A DNA stretch of 64,000 bases from Cephalotus follicularis. Its lineage: Eukaryota > Streptophyta > Magnoliopsida > Oxalidales > Cephalotaceae. Positions within the stretch are counted from its first letter, which is position 1. Each line of letters begins with the position of its first letter. The translations under genes were made by a program, and so were the position numbers. The notes under the pieces were generated by a model. The model saw only the letters and a program-made list of their open reading frames with translations. It did no database searches and was not told the DNA's origin. Shown here piece by piece: positions 13,353 to 25,819 of the stretch. The stretch covers positions 164,155-228,154 of the forward strand of contig BDDD01002277.1 in the NCBI GenBank assembly GCA_001972305.1, read 5' to 3'.

Positions 13353-14932
13353 TGCGATGTCTGTAGATATAAAATGAGGACAAGAAGCATTAAATAAGAT
13401 AAATTCAATTTCAATGTTTAAAACCATAAAGATTTGGTATTTAATCTTTTAGGTACATATGCCTCTCAGGCTCCCACTATTTTTCGCGAATCCCATAATC
13501 CTCATAAATACGGGAGACGAGAAACAACAATCCAAATCTCATGGATCTCATTTCTGAGTGGGGATTGGTGTCCTGCAACATATTCAGTATAACCTTGATG
13601 GGGGCCAAAACACTATAGTGAATCTTACAGTTAGGCAAAACTCTTGCCAACCATACAATAGTATGATTCCTGATCATTGATTTTGCCTCTAGTGTACATA
13701 TGATCTTGACGGGGGCCAAAACATTCACATCCATAATTCATCTGTATGCACAATCTCATGTTCGACTTATACAGATGTACCCAGAGAAGGCAAGTCTTGA
13801 CGGGGGCCAAAACACTCACAATCTCTAAGAGCATCTATATCAGTAGTAATGGTAGAAGGCAATGACTGAGCACTATCGTGTGCCCGTTTCGCTTTAACTT
13901 GATATCATGTGATAAATGAGGAATCATATTTATTATTAGCCAACCCGTTATTAATCAAATTACAAGTAGATTGCATATTATGGAGAGGTCGTTAAACATG
14001 CATCACATACATATTAAAAACTAATGGCAGGTTATGGACTTTACTACTGCAACTTGTTTGACTCTCAAACAAGCTGCTTGTTTCATTCCTAGGTATGTTA
14101 TTACAATCATACATTCACTCAAATACATGCATGGGTCTTGTAATATCTTTGTTCTTCTCAAAATTGCTTCCGCTGCGACTCTCGCTCTTCAATTACATAA
14201 ACTAACTATAAACTACAGAAACCTTGAATTAAATCAAGGGGGGTTACAAGGAGGTTAAGAAGAATTAACGATGCATATCAAGAAAGAGAAGAGAGACATG
14301 CAAGTCTCAAAAATTATTACAACTTGAAAAATATGAACATAAAACATACATTCAACAATTGAATTAAATGAAATAAAACTAGGTGAAGTCCATAACCCAA
14401 CTATCATGCAAAAATATAATTCAATCTCATTGAATTATGTAATAATGTTGACAAATATGCTTCTATAAATATAGACAATTAATTTGGGTAAATAAGGAAA
14501 TTAAAACTCTTTTTCAGCCTTGAAAAAGGCTAAAACGCATTTATAAAACGCGTAGGCACAGCTTAGAACGCATTAATGCGGTCTACGGTTACCAGTTAAG
14601 CGTCGACGCTTCCGTCTACGCTTTGTGCAAACATCCACGCTTTAGCCATAAGTGTCGACAGTTTTCTCAAAACGTCAGCGCTTAATACTTAAGCGTCGAA
14701 GTATAAGCTTAAGCGATGATTGTTTTCTCAAAAGACCAGCGCCTAATGCTTAAGCGTCGACGGTTTGTGCAAACCGTCAGCGCTTAGTGAATAAGCGTCG
14801 ACGGTTTACTCTAAACTGTCAGCGCTTTACACGAACAAGGACGATACATCACATGTTTGTCTCACAATTTAACCCAAACAATTCAAGCATATCATCATAA
14901 AAAAATTCTAACTGCACATATGCATCAAATTC
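13353..14932 (-). other. Copia-1 5' leader with two repeat systems
   Basis: This is about 1.6 kb between primer site and gag with no gene. It holds three copies of TTTTGGCCCCCGTCAAG-type motifs (minus strand; 13593-13611, 13704-13722, 13795-13813). Nearer the primer site is a cluster of GTCGA hairpin modules (14602-14830). Copia-2 has the same two systems in the same order, so they are family features and not chance. Confidence 0.7.
14602..14830. repeat. GTCGAC hairpin-module cluster in Copia-1 leader
   Basis: At least five GTCGA cores occur (near 14603, 14654, 14695, 14756, 14797), mostly as AAGCGTCGA. They alternate with GTCAGCGCTTA phrases and T/A-rich complementary spacers such as CGGTTTGTGCAAACCG. 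The units can fold into short stems on either strand. Confidence 0.7.
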
Positions 14933-14944
14933 TCTCTGATACCA
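14933..14944 (-). other. Copia-1 primer binding site
   Basis: The minus strand reads TGGTATCAGAGA just inside the 5' LTR, complementary to the 3' end of plant initiator methionine tRNA. This is the usual primer of plant Copia elements. Confidence 0.8.
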
Positions 14945-14947
14945 TTT

Positions 14948-16137
14948 TATTGGAACCTTATGGCGATTAAACAATCAATTAAAATCTAGAGGCATGCATC
15001 CTAATAAGAAATCGTCATCATTTCATGATCAAAAACCATAAATTTTAATCTAGGATCATTTGAGCATATATATACAGTCAGAAATACATATATGAAATAA
15101 AGAGGAGCAGGCGGAATATATTCACAAAATGGAGCAGCTCCTTCCTTGATAATCACTGCTTCTAGCCTCCAAGATTAGCAGGCCGCCAAGATATCCACAC
15201 CAAGCTTCAATCACCAACACCAGACTTCACAAGTCAACAACTCTTGTTTTTGGGTTATTGTGTTTTTCTTTTTCTTGAGAAAACCAGAGGAAAAACATGT
15301 TGAGAGACAGACACTCTTAAGAGAGAAAGACGTGTTATCTGTTTTTATTGCTAGATAAAAAGGTGTTAACACTAATCCTCTCAATCTCCTATTTTAGTTA
15401 AGTATCTTACTTAACATAAATAGTCTTTCTTTCAAAAAATTACTTACTTTCCTTAATCACATTAAGGACATTTAATAAATGTAATTAAAAAATGATATCC
15501 TAATTATTTTTCTCTCGTACGGTGTAGCAAAATATTAGCTTGTATAGTGTGTGACATTATGAGTTCACTCTCACGCTGACTGTAGGATTAAATCGTGACA
15601 CACACGATTATCTGATTAGGTATTTATTATCACATAAAAAGAAAATACCTTTTCTGACTCTTTGAATTAAAACTCTTTTGATTCTTTTCTTCCAAAATTA
15701 ATTATCAATTTAATCTCGGGCATCCTACAAGTCGACATCGACATCTAGCAATGCATAACGACCCCCAAGTAATATGAATTATCTGCGAACCACTATTCAC
15801 AGGTACATGCACGTATAGTCCCTCCATTGACAATGCTCTGATTAAATCTAGGGTACGGATTATGTTAGACCCCAATAATTTAATCTTTAGCCACGTGACT
15901 ATCTATCGTCAAACTTAAATAATAGTAGAGGTGCCCCTCTAATATTTTACCAATGATGTCAGACAGTTGACATCGTGACTAGCCTGGACAGGAACTAAAT
16001 CGCTAACGAAAATCATCCCGATCATAATCTTCTTTTACTATAAGCAATGGATTCATTATTGCACGTTCACATGTCTCCATACATAAGCATACTATGTCCA
16101 ACTAATGCCCGTATACATTTCATTGAATATGTATTTA
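14948..16137 (-). repeat. Copia-1 5' LTR, first part
   Basis: This begins at TTGGAACCTTATGGCG and matches 7626 onward. It is interrupted at 16137 by Copia-2 and resumes at 25298. The two parts sum to about 1.71 kb, equal to the intact 3' LTR. Confidence 0.9.
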
Positions 16138-17915
16138 TGTTGGAACCTTATGGCGATTAAGCAATAAAATATCTAAATGCATAAAACCCTAATATATATG
16201 TTGTGTTATCATCTCATGATTATCAAGCCATATGGTTCATTTCCAGGATCTTTTGAACATACATATATAGTTAGATATAAATCATTAGGGAGGAGCACGC
16301 GGAATTACTCACATGAATGGAGCGGCTGCTTCCTTCTTCCTATGTGTCTTATTGCTTCTAAAAGCACAGCTACTTGTTGAACATTTGAAAACGGTTCTAG
16401 CTTCCAAGTATAGAAAGCCTCCAAGGTATCCACACCAAGTTCCAATCTCCAACACAAAAGATTCAGAAGCTATCAACGCTTGATTGTCTATGAGAGAGAG
16501 AAAGGGGGCGGCTAGGGTTTCTTTAGAATAGAGCAAAAGTGTTCTATTTCCAAAAAATTCTAATTGAGAATAGGGAGATGTGTTTATATATTTGCTGCTA
16601 GATAAATCCTACTTAAACACAACCTCCTAATTCAACAAGTCTTCTTTACAAGGAATTCCTTTCCTTTTAAACTTATTTCTTTCCTTAATATAATTAATCT
16701 CATTAATTATATATATATATATAATCTCATTAAATATAATTAGAAAATAATATCCCAATTATTTTTCTCTCATTACGTGTGGGAAATATCAGCCCGTATT
16801 GTGTGTGATCCTACGGGTTCACTATTACATTGGCCGTAGGATTAAATTGTGACGCTCACAATTTATCCAATTAAATATTTATTATCTCATAAAAAATATT
16901 CTCTTTGACATTTCGAATTAAAACTCTTTTAATTCTGTTCTTCCAAGATTAATTTATCAATTTAATCTCAGGCATCCTACTGGTCGACATCGATATCTAG
17001 CAATGCATAACGACCCCCAGGTAATATGAATAATTTGCTAACCTCTATTTACAGGTACATGCACGTATAGTCCCTCCATTGACAATGCTCTAATTAAATC
17101 TTCGGTACGGATTATGTCAGACCCCAATAATTTAATCTTTAGCCTCGTGACTATCTTTCATTAACCTAAATAATATTAGAGGTGCCCCTCTAATATTCAC
17201 CCAATAATATCACACTCTTGATATCATGGCTAGCGTGGCCAGACGTTTAATCGCTAACAAAAATCATCATGAGCATAATCTTCTTTTATTAGAAGCAATG
17301 GATTCATTGTTGCCAGTTGACATGCCTCCATACATAAGCGTACTATGTCTAACTAATGCATGTATACACTTCATAGAATATGTATTTAAGTATCATCAAA
17401 ACACAACACCCTATGAACAAGACATCCAGTGACGGCTCATGTCCAAGGACCACATGCACTGCTGTAAAACTAGAATTCTGTCTGACATGTATGTAAAACT
17501 CCATACAGATATTCTATGAACAGTCACCTTCAGTGAACTCATTAAACGAGCACCCACGTAGTTGTCATAGCATCGTTCATGCGAGTGAATGTGAGATCAG
17601 TCACCCTCTGCTTACCGATCTGACAGTACGTGCTGGTCTATCCGGATTGATCATGCCCTGAGTGCCAATCCTATGACCAGGAAGATTCGAAATAAAGTAT
17701 ACCGAGATTCCAACTCTCACATCATGATCTCATCATGAACTTGGTTCTCTAACTTTATTCTAAGACATTCATTTACAATTAATAAAGCATGTATTAAAGA
17801 AATGAACCCATAGCCATTGATAAAACATAAACATATTTATTGAATCTATAAATCGTTTATACAAGATATAGTAAATACAAGCTCATCACTGGCTTCTATG
17901 ACTTTATCTCTAACA
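16138..17915 (-). repeat. Copia-2 3' LTR (1778 bp)
   Basis: TG...CA termini, followed by the polypurine tract (17916-17929 on the minus strand). Paired with 23517-25292. Confidence 0.92.
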
Positions 17916-17944
17916 ATCTCCCACTAAGTGCTAAAGCCAATTGC

Positions 17945-20885
17945 CACATGTCTCACACGCATAGCATCAAGGTGTCTGTCAAAGACCGCCTTTGGTAGTG
18001 CCTTAGTAAGCGGGTCTGCAATGTTGTCTTCACTTGGAACTCATTCCACTTTTATATCTCCATGATCAACGATTTCATGTATAAGGTGAAAGTGTCTGAG
18101 AATGTGTTTAGACTTTGAGTGCGATCTAGGCTCCTTGGATTGTGCTATCGCTCCATTGTTATCACAGTATAATGATACCGGATCATCAATGTCACGAACT
18201 ACACCCAAATCTTCGATGAACTTTTTCATCCATACACCTTCCTTGGCAGCTTCCGATGCCACATGTATTCAGCTTCAGTCACTGAATCTGCAGTGGTAGG
18301 CTACTTGGAACTCTTCCAGCTCACTGCTCCACCATTCAAGGTGAACACAAACCCCGATGTTAATTTTGAATCATCCATTTATGTCTGAAAATTAGAGTCC
18401 CTCAATCTTCAAACCTTTTCCTCCATACATTAAGAATAAATCCTTAGTCCTGTTAAGGTACTTGATGATATATTTGACAGCCTTCCAGTGACTCTCACCT
18501 GGATCTGACTGATATCTGCTTGTAACACTTCCAGCATAGGCGATATCTGGTCTAGTGCAAAGCATAGCATACATGATGCTTCCAATTGCTGAAGCATATG
18601 GAATGTGCATCATCCTTTGTCTTTCTTCAGCTGTCTTGGGAGACATCTATTTAGAAAGTGAAATTCCATGACATAGAGGTAGATAGCCTCTCTTGGAATT
18701 TTCCATGCTAAACCACTTGAGCACTCTGTCAATGTACAAAGACTGGGATAACCCAATCATCGTTTTTGATATATCTCTATAGACCTTTATTCCCAAGATA
18801 TAGGAAGCTTCTTCCAAGTCTTTCATGGAGAAAACTGTGGATAACCAGGCCTTTACGTTCGACAACATGATCACATCATTTCCTATAAGGAGTATGTTGT
18901 CAACGTATAGGACTAGAAAAGTCATTGAGCTCCCACTAACCTTTTTATACACACATGGTTCATATCGATTCTTAATGAAATCAAAGTCTTTGATTGTCTC
19001 ATCGAATCGGATGTTACAACTTCTCGAAGCTTGCTTTAGTCCATAAATGGATTTCTGAAGTTTGCACACTTTCTGGTCCTCACCAGTGGATATGAAACCC
19101 TCAGGTTGAGTCATATATATGTCTTCATCAATGTTTCCATTGAGAAAAGCAGTTTTCACATCCATTTGCCATATCCCATAGTCAAAATATGCAGCTGTAG
19201 CAAGTAAAATCCAAATGGATTTAAGCATGGCTAAGGAAGAGAAAGTTTCCTCATAATCAATCATTTCCAGTTGATTGTAACCTTTGGCTACGAGCCTAGC
19301 TTTAAAGGTCTTAACCTTTCCATCGTCTCCAAGCTTCCTTTTGAAAATCCATTTGCAAACTAAGGGTTTAACCCCTTAAGGTGCATCCACTAGATCCCAA
19401 AATTTTTTGGAGTACATGGATTCCATTTCAGAATTCATGGCATTGAGCCATTTCTCCGAGTCCATATTGCATATGGCTTCTTTGTAGTTTATCGGATCAT
19501 CATCCATGAAATTTACCTCTTGGGTACCTTCAATGACAAAACTGCCATAGTATCTCTCAGGTTCCCTTGGTAATATGGTAGTTCTACGTAGAGGTTGTGT
19601 ATCTGTGGTAGGTGACATTCCAGGAACATCAATTTGAACAGGATTGGATAGTCCCTCAACTTGTGGTTCTTTAGATCGTTCATCTAATTCTATCATACTC
19701 CACTACTGTCTTCCAACAGGAAGTCCTTTTCAAGAAAAGTAGCAAGCCTGGATACAAATACTTTGTTGTCAGGTGGATAATAGAAGTAATATCCCCGTGT
19801 TTCTTTAGGATATCCCACAAGTTTACATTTTATGGACCTAGATTCCAATTTATTTGCTTTTACATGCTTAACATATGCAGGGCAGCCCCATATCCTTAGA
19901 TAACTAAGATTGGGTTTCTTCCCATTCCATATCTCATAATGGGTCTTGGGAGCAGATTTCGTTGGAGTCCTGTTTAATAAGAGAACAGCAGTCTCTAAAG
20001 CATAACCCCAGAAAGACAGTGGAAGTCCAGCATCACACATCATGCTACTCACAATGTCAAGCAATGTACGATTTCTCCTTTCAGACACACAATTATGCTG
20101 TGGTGTTCCCAGAGGGGTCCACTAAGAGATAATCCCATTATCTTTGAGATAAGTTAAAAACTCGGTGGAGAGATACTCACCACCTCGATATGATTGAAGA
20201 GTCTTCAGACTTTTACCAGTCTGTTTTTCTACTTCATGTCTGAATTTTTTGAACTTTTCAAAGGCTTCAGATTTGTGCCGCATTAGGTACAAATAACCAA
20301 AACGAGAATGATCATCCGTAAAGGTTATTAAGTAGGAATATCCATCTCTAGCATCAACTGTCATTGGTCCACATACTTCAGTATGTACTAGACCTAGCAG
20401 TTCTGGGGTCCTTTCCCCTTTCCCTGTGAAGGGAGATTTGGTCATTTCATTTATATAACCAAGTCTGCAATGCCATAGGTAGGATTGATTAACTTCATCT
20501 CTCTTTCTTTTATTGTCTTTTTGCATATTGAAAACAGTCTCATGTTTACTCAATATATATAATCCATCATGAAGGAAACATTTTGCATGAATCATATTAT
20601 TAAATAAAATAGAACAACACTTGTCTTTAAAAATAATATGAAAACCTTCAGCATCTAATCCTGGAATAGAAATAATATTACGCAAAATGCGAGGCGAATA
20701 AACACAACGTTTGAGTTATAAACTCTGTCCCAAAGGCAACAAAATATAAACCGATCCTATAGCTATGGCGTCAACAATGGAACAATCCGTAAGCCGTAGA
20801 TCTCCCTCACCCTTCTCAAGATTTCTTCTGTCCGTGAGGGCCTGCAAATTAGAACATATGTGAGTACCACATCCGCTGTCTAAAA
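17945..20885 (-). pseudogene. Copia-2 pol, fossil
   Basis: Minus strand, in order: protease motif DSGCGTHICSN near 20880; integrase zinc region (WHCRLGY) near 20480; core with [15 protein letters not shown] and FTDDHSRFGYLYLMRH; SERRNRTLLDIVSSMM near 20088; the linker with [20 protein letters not shown] with QMDVKTAFLNGNIDEDIYM, LYVDNILLIGND and the CTRPDIAYA segment near 18540; RNase H near 18260-17950 with LYCDNNGAIAQSKEP. It is closely parallel to Copia-1 pol and is broken. Confidence 0.9.
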
Positions 20886-21832
20886 TCCAGAAAGATGAAT
20901 CAGAAATATTCATATTCACCTCTATATAAGACAAATATGGCATACCTTTACCAATTGATCTAAGGAATGTCACACAGTTCCTTTTCCAATGTCCTGGCAT
21001 CCCATAATGGAAGCACGATCCCTTAGCAAGAGCTTCTGAGGCAGACTCCTCAGCAGGTGCAACTCTTGTGACAGTGTTCGTCGTAGCAACAACTTGCTGG
21101 TTTGTCTGATTATGTGGTCTGGCTTTTGCTAGTTTGAAAGATGCCGGTCGTGGTGGTATCGTCCCATTTTTAGTCTTTCCCTTCTCAAGGTTGGACTTGC
21201 CTTTCCCCTTGGGCCTACGAGATTGTTCTACCATCATGACTGGCACCTTTCCCTTATTCATGTTCACTTCGGCTTCCCTCAGCATGTTTAGAAGATCAGA
21301 CAGAATAGCTGATATCCTATTCATGTTAAAATTGGTGATGAAACCAGAGAAGGAAGGTGAAAGCGAATGAAGGATCAGATCTGTGTTTAATTCAGCATCC
21401 TGAATGATGCAAAGAGCAGCAAGACATTCAATCGCATTGATCATCTTAAGCACATGATCATTAACAGAAGATCTTTCAGCCATTTTAGTGCCACATAGCT
21501 CAGTAGTGAGTTGGAGCTGAGCATTCCTACTAGTCTCTCCGTATAACTCGCGAAGATGTAGGATAATTTCCCTAGAGTCTCGCATTGATTCATGCTGGAC
21601 TTGTAGGGCATTGCTCATCGATGCTATTAGGTAGCTTCTGACTTTCTTTTCATCAGCCACCCATTTCTTATAAATGACATGATCTTCGGTTGAGGCATCT
21701 TCAGCAGGCAGTGCTGGCATAGGGGCCTATGTCCTCGGAATTCAAAACTATTTTGACATTCCGTAGCTAGTCCACATAATTTGGACCTGTCAACTGATTC
21801 TTCTCAAGAATTACAGTGAGGGGGTTTGTCAT
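20886..21832 (-). pseudogene. Copia-2 gag, fossil
   Basis: It starts at 21832 with MTNPLTVILEKNQLTGPNY, the same start as Copia-1. The helical gag core contains LQLTTELCGTKM and HSLSPSFSGFITNFN. A Lys/Gly-rich linker follows, then a CCHC-like knuckle (CFHYGMPGHWKRNC) just before protease. It is decayed but more continuous than in Copia-1, with about 330 codons open. Confidence 0.88.
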
Positions 21833-23501
21833 TGCGATTTTTGCAGATATAAAATAAAGACAATATTCAGATAAATTCAATTTAAATGTTTATAACCATA
21901 AAGATTTGGTCTTTAATATTTTAGGTGTTTTTCCTCTCAGACTCCCACTGTTTTACGCGAATCCCATAACCTTCAAATATTATAGGAGACGAGAAACAAC
22001 AATCCAAGTCTCATGGATCGTATTTCCGAGTGGGGATCAGTGTCCTACAATATATTCAGTATAACCTTGACGGGGGCCAAAACGCTATACTGAATCTTGT
22101 AGTTAGGCAAACTCTTGCCAACCATACAATAGCATGATTCTCGATCATCGCTTTTGCCTCTAGTCTACACATGACCGTGATGGGGGCCAAAACGTCATAT
22201 GTATTCTAGTCAAGTTTAACCTACCATGAAACACATGATGAATCAATGAATGTAAATCTTGACGAGGGCCAAAACATTCACATTCATATGTATGTACATC
22301 TCATGTTCAACTTATATAGATGTTCCTAGAGAAGGCAAGCCTTGACGGGGGTCAAAACACTCACAATTTTCAAAAGCATTTATATCAGTTGTAATGGAAG
22401 AAGGCAACGACCAAACACTTTCTTGTGCCCGTTTCACTTTAACTTGATATCATGGTATAATTGAGGAATAATAACATAAGTCTCATTATTATTATTATTA
22501 TTAGCCAACAATTTTTTAATCAAATTACAGGTAGATGGCATATTATGGGGAGACCGTTGGAACCTCAAGAGCAAAATTTAGACATGCATCACATACATTC
22601 TATAAACTAATGGCAGGTTATGGACTTTTACTACTGCAATGTTTGACTCTCAAACAAGCTGCTGGTCTCATTCCTAGGTATGTTATTACAATCATACATT
22701 CGCTGCCATACATGCATGGGTCTTGTAATATCTTCGTTCTCCTCAAATTTGATTCCGCTGCGACGCTCGCTCTTTAATTACATAAACCAACTATAAACTA
22801 CAGAAACCTTGAAATAGATCAATGGGAGTTACAATGAGGTGAAGAAGAATTGTATATACAAATTAAGAGAGAGAAGAGAGACATGCAAGTCTCAAAAGTT
22901 GTTACAACCCGAAAATATGAAAAATAAAAACCATACATTCAACACTTGAATTAAATAAGACAAACTAGGTCAAGTCCATAGCCATACCGTCATGCATATT
23001 CAATATCATTGAATTAACTAACAATCTTGACAGATATGTTTCTACAAATATAGTCAATTGATTGGGTTATTAAGAAAAAAGCCTTTTCCGTATATTAACG
23101 CCAAACCGTCGACGCTTTTAGACAAAGCGTCGACGCTTTCGTCGACTTATGGCTTTGTTTTATAAGTGTAAGCTTCGACGTGTTTCTCAAAAGCGTCGAT
23201 CGATTTACTGCATTGGCGTTGACGCTTTTCTCAAAAGCATCGACGCTAAGTGTATCAACGCTTTAGCGCGTAAGCGTCGATGCTTTTCTCGAAAGCATCG
23301 ACGCTTATGCATCTCGGTGCGATTTGCTGCAGTGGTATCACGCGTAACTGTCGACGGTTTGCTCGAAACCGTCGACGGTTTTGCGACTACAGGGAATCGC
23401 AAATTGCATCACATGCTTCCGTCTCACGGATTAAACCCAAACAATTCAAGCATATCATCAACAAACAACAAGTTTCTAACAATATATATGCATCAAATCC
23501 G
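21833..23501 (-). other. Copia-2 5' leader
   Basis: About 1.7 kb without a gene. Four copies of the GGGGGCCAAAAC motif occur at 22065-22083, 22174-22193, 22256-22274 and 22340-22358. The GTCGAC hairpin cluster is at 23107-23385. Short open frames across the cluster arise from the repeat itself. Confidence 0.7.
23107..23385. repeat. GTCGAC hairpin-module cluster in Copia-2 leader
   Basis: This is the densest cluster in the window, with at least seven GTCGA cores. A pair near 23348 and 23369 reads GTCGACGG, TTTGCTCGAAA, CCGTCGAC, which is a perfect 11-bp stem with a 5-base loop. Another reads GACGCTTTTCTCAAAAGC followed by ATCGACGC. Core-to-core spacing is often 20-21 bp. Confidence 0.8.
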
Positions 23502-23513
23502 GCTATGATACCA
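23502..23513 (-). other. Copia-2 primer binding site
   Basis: The minus strand reads TGGTATCATAGC, matching initiator Met-tRNA in all but one position, three bases from the LTR edge at 23517. Confidence 0.75.
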
Positions 23514-23516
23514 ATT

Positions 23517-25292
23517 TGTTGGAACCTTATGGCGATTAAGTAATAAAATATCTAGATGCATAAAACCCTAATATATATATTGTGTTATCATCTCATGATT
23601 ATCAAGCCATATGGTTCGTTTCCAGGATCTTTTGAGCATACATATATAGTTAGATACAAATCATTAAAATATCTAGATGCATAAAACCCTAATATATATA
23701 TATATTGTGTTATCATCTCATGATTATCAAGCCATATGGTTCGTTTCCAAGATCTTTTGAGCATACATATATAGTTATATAAAAATCATTAGGGATGAAT
23801 AAACTACAAGCTATCAACGCTTGATTGTCTATGAGAGAGAGAAAGGGGGCGGCTAGGGTTTCTTTAGAATAGAGCAAAAGTGTTCTATTTCCAAAAAATT
23901 CTAATTGAGAATAGGGAGATGTTTTTATATATTTGCTGCTAGATAAATCCTACTTAAACACAACCTCCTAATTCAACAAGCCTTCTTTACAAGGAATTCC
24001 TTTCCTTTTAAACTTCTTTCTTTCCTTAATATAATTAATCTCATTAATTATACTTTTAATCTCATTAATATATAATTAATCTCATTAATTATATATATAT
24101 AATTTCATTAAATATAATTAAAAAATAATATCCCAATTATTTTTCTCTCATTATGTGTTAGAAATATCAGCCCGTATTATGTGTGATCCTATGGGTTCAC
24201 TATTACGCTGGCCGTAGGATTAAATTGTGACGCTCACAATTTATCCAATTAAATATTTATTATCTCATAAAAAATATTCTCTTGGACATTTCGAATTAAA
24301 ACTCTTTTACTTATTTTCTTCCAAGATTAATTTATCAATTTAATCTCAGACATCCTACTGGTCGACATCGATATCTAGCAATGCATAACGACCCCCAGGT
24401 AATATGAATAATTTGCTAACCTCTATTTACAGGTACATGCACGTATAGTCCCTCCATTGACAATGCTCTAATTAAATCTAGGATACGGATTATGTCAGAC
24501 CTCAATAATTTAATCTTTAGCCTCGTGACTATCTTTCATTAGCCTAAATAATATTAGAGGTGCCCCTCTAATATTCACCCAATAATATCACACTCTTGAT
24601 ATCGTGACTAGCGTGGCCAGACGTTTAATCGCTAACGAAAATCATCCTGAGCATAATCTTCTTTTACTAGAAACAATGGATTCATTGTTGCCAGTTGACA
24701 TGCCTCCATACATAAGCGTACTATGTCTAACTAATGCATGTATACACTTCATAGAATATGTATTTAAGTATCATCAAAACACAACACCCTATGCACAAGA
24801 CATCCAGTGATGGCTCATGTCCAAGGACCACATGCATTGCTGTAAAACTCTAATTATGTCTGACATGTTGTAAAACTCCATACAGATATTCTATGAACAG
24901 TCACCTTCAGTGAACTCATTAAACTAGCACCCACGTAATTGTCATAGCATCGTCCATGCGAGTGAGTGTGAGATCAGTCACCCTATGCTTACCAATCTGA
25001 CAGTACGTGCTGGTCTATCCGGATTGATCATGCTCTGAGTGTCAGTCCTATGACATGGAAGATTCGAAATAAAGTATACCGAGATTCCAACTCTCACATC
25101 ATGATCTCATCATGAACTTGGTTCTCTAACTTTATTCTAGGACATTCATTTACAATTAATAAAGCATGTATTAAAGAAATGAACTCATAGCCATTGATAA
25201 AACATAAACATCTTTGTTGAATCTATAAATCGTTTATACAAGATATAGTAAATACAAGCTCATTACTGGCTTGTAGGACTTTATCTCTAACA
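23517..25292 (-). repeat. Copia-2 5' LTR (1776 bp)
   Basis: TG...CA. It carries an internal direct duplication of about 125 bp near its start (phrase TCTAGATGCATAAAACCC at about 23550 and again near 23671) that is absent from the 3' LTR, so the two LTRs reached near-equal length by different changes. Confidence 0.9.
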
Positions 25293-25297
25293 ATTTA

Positions 25298-25819
25298 AGC
25301 ACCATCAAAACATAGTACCCTATGCACAAGACATCCAGTGACGGCTCATGTCCAAGGACCACATGCATTATTGTAAAACTAGAATTCTGTCTGACATGTA
25401 AGTAAAACTCCATACAGATATTCTATTTTCCATTCACCTTCAGTGAACTCATTTTTAAGCAATGAGCACCCACGTAATTTTCATAGCATCAACCATGCGA
25501 GTGAGTGTGAGATCAGTCACCCTCTGCTTACCGATCTAACAGTACGTGCTGGTTTATCCAGATTGATCATGCCCTGAGTGTCAATCCTATAACCAAGAAG
25601 ATTCGAAATAAAGTATACCGAGATTCCAACTCTCACATCATGAACTTGGTTATCTAACTTTATTCCAAGACATTCATTTATTATTAATTAAACATGTATT
25701 AATATAATGAACTCACAACCAATGATAAAATATAAACATCTTTATTGAATATAGATCGTTATGTACAAGATAGACTAAATACAAGCTCGACACTGGTTTG
25801 CAGGACTTTATCTCTAACA
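25298..25819 (-). repeat. Copia-1 5' LTR, second part
   Basis: This continues the LTR from the ATTTA duplication (25293-25297) and ends TCTCTAACA. It matches the last 520 bp of 7626-9340. The GTCCA target duplication follows at 25820-25824. Confidence 0.9.

Larger units (their letters stand above)
16138..25292 (-). mobile_element. Copia-2: Ty1/Copia element inserted in the LTR of Copia-1
   Basis: Its ends are TGTTGGAACC at 16138 and TCTCTAACA ending at 25292. They are flanked by ATTTA at 16133-16137 and 25293-25297, which restores the LTR reading seen intact in the other Copia-1 LTR (TATTTAAGCAC). LTRs are 16138-17915 and 23517-25292. It is the same family as Copia-1 by LTR, leader, gag and pol. 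LTR divergence is about 4% in stretches compared by hand, so it is younger than Copia-1. The 9.15 kb copy is full-length in layout but has several breaks in its reading frames. Confidence 0.93.
7626..25819 (-). mobile_element. Copia-1: Ty1/Copia element inserted in Tat-A RT, itself split by Copia-2
   Basis: Terminal TGTTGGAACC at 7626 and TCTCTAACA ending at 25819 are flanked by GTCCA at 7621-7625 and 25820-25824, an exact 5-bp duplication. The element reads on the minus strand: 5' LTR (14948-16137 plus 25298-25819), primer site, long leader, gag, protease, integrase, RT, RNase H, polypurine tract, 3' LTR (7626-9340). LTR length is about 1.72 kb. The domain order INT-RT-RH is diagnostic of Copia, and the long LTRs and core motifs resemble the Angela/BARE group, which is an inference. 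LTRs differ by about 9% by eye. It is decayed, with multiple breaks. Confidence 0.92.

Noticed and set aside
13593-13813. CRISPR or riboswitch reading of the leader repeats
   Set aside because: Spacing is irregular, the repeats lie inside Copia leaders, and both copies share the spacer sequence as well.
23149-23543. Small protein-coding genes over the GTCGAC cluster
   Set aside because: Open frames on both strands simply translate the repeat; no homology or codon signal was recognised.
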